Position numbers and translations under genes: made by a program. From Anaerovirgula multivorans (lineage in GTDB: Bacteria > Bacillota > Clostridia > Peptostreptococcales > Natronincolaceae), in the NCBI RefSeq assembly GCF_900188145.1, contig NZ_FZOJ01000014.1, positions 1-64,000 on the forward strand: a stretch of DNA of 64,000 nucleotides, read 5' to 3'. The notes under the pieces are model-generated. The model was not told where the DNA came from and searched no databases. It saw only the letters and a program-made list of their open reading frames with translations. Positions 62,404 through 64,000 of this stretch are shown one piece after another (position 1 is the first letter of the stretch; the number at the start of each line of letters is the position of its first letter).

Positions 62404-62484
62404 TCATTCTGAATGTAACGAAGTGAAATGAAGAATCTTTAAAGCCTTTTAAATACTTAGATTCTTCGCCAAGGCTCAGAATTC
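62404..62484. repeat. Dispersed-type palindromic repeat
   Basis: TCATTCTGA (62404-62412) and GAAGAATCT (62430-62438) are mirrored by AGATTCTTC (62459-62467) and TCAGAATTC (62476-62484), with AACGAAG-like spacing. This type of TCATTCTGA...GAAGAATCT palindrome is scattered in many bacterial genomes. It lies in the 600-base gap between PucR and the small unknown gene; the rest of that gap is AT-rich with nothing else recognised. Confidence 0.6.
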
Positions 62485-62780
62485 TATATTAAATTTAAAA
62501 ATATCAAAAAAAAAAATATAATATAAAAAGTTCAAATTCTATTATCTCATCCTTAAAATCCCCAAAATGACATAGAAGTCCTCTCAAGGAGAAAATTAAA
62601 CAACTTTAGCTTATTCTTTTCCTCTCTTTTATGTGTTCATATATCTAAAGTGGTGCATACTAAATGTAAGATCTATATTAAAATGATCTACTCAAAATTG
62701 AATACCCACATTCCAAGTTATATATAGTCTAGTTACAACAAATTAGTACTATATGCCATGTGAAAGAAAGGGGTAATAAA

Positions 62781-63122
62781 ATGCGAGGAAAAATAATCTT
62801 CGTCAACGAAGTTATTAGTGCCATTGCATACCTCAAAGCCGCCCAAAATTATTTGAATGATTTGCCTTATCATACTCTATTTATTTATGAAACTCTAGGT
62901 ATGCACGGTTTTGACAAGGCAAATGAATTAGTTATAGAGATATTAAAGGAATATGGAACCATTAGTTCTAAAATAAAATCAATAAAGCACTTAGATATAT
63001 GTCCTGAAACTAATCATGATGCTTCTATGATTTTATACGATGCTCAACAAAATGTAGATTATTTGCTAGGTATTTTAAATCAACTCAAAAAAGAGGAAAA
63101 AAAACTATTAGATAGGAACTAG
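62781..63122 (+). CDS. Small soluble protein of unknown function
   Basis: A 113-residue, mostly helical protein that I do not recognise. It has no signal peptide, membrane segment or metal motif; a heptad-like C-terminus (VDYLLGILNQLKKEEKKLL) could form a coiled coil. The ATG at 62781 has AAAGGGG seven bases upstream, which is better than the GTG at 62760. It is a single gene with its own terminator and is separated from the purine cluster. No function is proposed. Confidence 0.65.
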   Translation: MRGKIIFVNEVISAIAYLKAAQNYLNDLPYHTLFIYETLGMHGFDKANELVIEILKEYGTISSKIKSIKHLDICPETNHDASMILYDAQQNVDYLLGILNQLKKEEKKLLDRN

Positions 63123-63152
63123 GAAAGGCTCGTAGAGCTTTTCCTAGTTTTT
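63117..63152 (+). terminator. Terminator of the small unknown gene
   Basis: AACTAGGAAA (63117-63126) pairs with TTTCCTAGTT (63140-63149), with a secondary GGCT/AGCT pairing in the loop and a T run to 63152. The stem includes the TAG stop codon of the gene. Confidence 0.85.
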
Positions 63153-63203
63153 GCACTCTGTGAAAGTGACTGACACCAAATCAAAGATTTGTGTCATCTA
63201 CTT
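63153..63203. repeat. 51-base mini-palindrome directly after a terminator
   Basis: Same length as and nearly identical to the insertion at 37302-37352 (GCACTCTGTGAAAGTGACTGACA, CAAATCAAAGATTTG, TCATCTACTT). It starts exactly where the T run of the preceding terminator ends. Confidence 0.8.
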
Positions 63204-63271
63204 TTATAGCACTTAATTATTTTTCATAAGTTTATTTATAGATTCATTTGCAGTTCAATCTATAATCATAT

Positions 63272-64000
63272 TTATATTCCTTGTGCATACATTGCATTAG
63301 CAATTTTCAAGAATCCTGCTATATTAGCACCAATCACAAGGTTATTTTCATAACCATATTCTTTTGCAACAGTACTTGTATTTTTATAGATATCAATCAT
63401 AATATTTTTAAGCCTAGCATCAACTTCTTCAAATGTCCATGAATATCTCACACTATTTTGAGCCATTTCAAGACCTGAAGTAGCAACTCCACCGGCATTA
63501 GCCGCCTTTGCAGGTCCAAATACAATTCCATTTTCAATGAATAGCTTTACTGCCTCAGATGTTACTGGCATGTTAGCACCTTCACCAACTGCAAAGCAAC
63601 CATTGTCAATAAGCATCTTTGCAGCCTGCTCGTCAAGTTCATTCTGAGTAGCACATGGCAGCGCTATATCACATTTTATTGACCAAATATTTGAACATCC
63701 CTCAGTATACTTTGCATTTGGATGGTATTTTATATACTCACTAATTCTTTTTCTTTCAATTTCTTTAATTTGTTTTATAGTATCTAATTTAATACCATCA
63801 GCGTCATATATATATCCACTGGAATCACTTAAAGCTACAACTTTACCGCCTAATTGCTGAGCTTTTTCAGTTGCATAAATAGCGACGTTACCAGAACCAG
63901 ATACAACAACGGTAGCACCTTGAAATGATTTTCTAATCATGGATTCCATTGCTTCCTCCATAAAGTAACAAAGTCCGTAACCAGTAGCCTCAGTTCTTAC
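63272..64000 (-). CDS. gdhA: Glutamate dehydrogenase, C-terminal part (runs off the window)
   Basis: Interconverts glutamate and 2-oxoglutarate plus ammonia. The visible 242 residues begin VRTEATGYGLCYF at the window edge, contain the dinucleotide loop VSGSGNVAIYA, LPCATQNELD and GPAKAANAGGVATSGLEMAQN, and end with the hexameric NADP-type C-terminus. The reading frame is open to base 64000, so the N-terminal ~200 residues lie outside. It may handle ammonia freed by purine breakdown, but it is a housekeeping enzyme and no operon link is visible. Confidence 0.92.
   Translation of the reverse strand, partial: VRTEATGYGLCYFMEEAMESMIRKSFQGATVVVSGSGNVAIYATEKAQQLGGKVVALSDSSGYIYDADGIKLDTIKQIKEIERKRISEYIKYHPNAKYTEGCSNIWSIKCDIALPCATQNELDEQAAKMLIDNGCFAVGEGANMPVTSEAVKLFIENGIVFGPAKAANAGGVATSGLEMAQNSVRYSWTFEEVDARLKNIMIDIYKNTSTVAKEYGYENNLVIGANIAGFLKIANAMYAQGI

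Noticed and set aside
1..64000. CRISPR arrays, rRNA or tRNA genes, prophage or conjugative genes
   Set aside because: I found no regularly spaced direct repeats with unique spacers, no rRNA or tRNA sequence, and no phage or conjugation proteins. The repeats present are palindromic mini-elements.

Overview
The window reads as low-GC Gram-positive, anaerobic Clostridia DNA, most like Alkaliphilus or a relative. Signs of this are AT-rich coding, strong GGAGG-type ribosome sites, frequent TTG and GTG starts, Na+-linked transporters, a sigma-54 activator with its promoter, and fermentative pathways. No rRNA, tRNA or CRISPR array is visible. This assignment is inferred from gene content only.

Left edge (1-630): the end of an IS3-family insertion sequence interrupts an enoyl-CoA hydratase-like gene, followed by palindromic repeats. 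Region 0.6-20 kb is a citrate fermentation locus. On the minus strand it runs malic enzyme, citC, citD, citE, citF, citX, a response regulator with an unusual output domain, a 2-hydroxycarboxylate/Na+ symporter and an oxaloacetate decarboxylase alpha chain without a biotin domain. A divergent SorC-type regulator, citG and a sensor kinase lie beside it. A diguanylate cyclase, an ion-transporter-like protein and an M3 peptidase flank it.

Region 20-26 kb carries a small extracytoplasmic flavin system: a duplicated lipoprotein, the flavinyltransferase ApbE, a lipoprotein flavocytochrome-type reductase and a TetR regulator. Region 26-34 kb holds a nucleoid-associated protein and a MoxR/DUF58/DUF4129/DUF4350/SpoIIM/RDD membrane cluster. 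Region 34-41 kb holds signalling genes (CheY with a CheX-like partner, PAS-GGDEF) and a sigma-54 activator upstream of a Na+:alanine/glycine symporter that has a near-perfect -24/-12 promoter.

Region 41-62 kb is the most interesting part. It is a long minus-strand purine catabolic cluster wrapped around a small bacterial microcompartment. It holds adenine deaminase, a four-subunit xanthine dehydrogenase with a split molybdopterin chain, a guanine/adenosine-type deaminase, a purine permease, a second divergent adenine deaminase paralog, three BMC hexamer proteins, one BMC pentamer, an HFCD-type flavoprotein, UbiD and UbiX, an isochorismatase-fold hydrolase, a hydantoinase/allantoinase-like amidohydrolase, a formimidoyltransferase, a divergent cyclase-family hydrolase and a PucR regulator. 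This set can be laid step by step onto the classical anaerobic purine pathway (xanthine, 4-ureido-5-imidazolecarboxylate, 4-amino-5-imidazolecarboxylate, 4-aminoimidazole, 4-imidazolone, formiminoglycine, glycine). No aldehyde-processing core is present. I infer a purine-degrading microcompartment.

The right edge has a small unknown gene and the C-terminal part of glutamate dehydrogenase. Families of nested palindromic mini-elements are scattered through the window, and several sit on the stop codons of genes.
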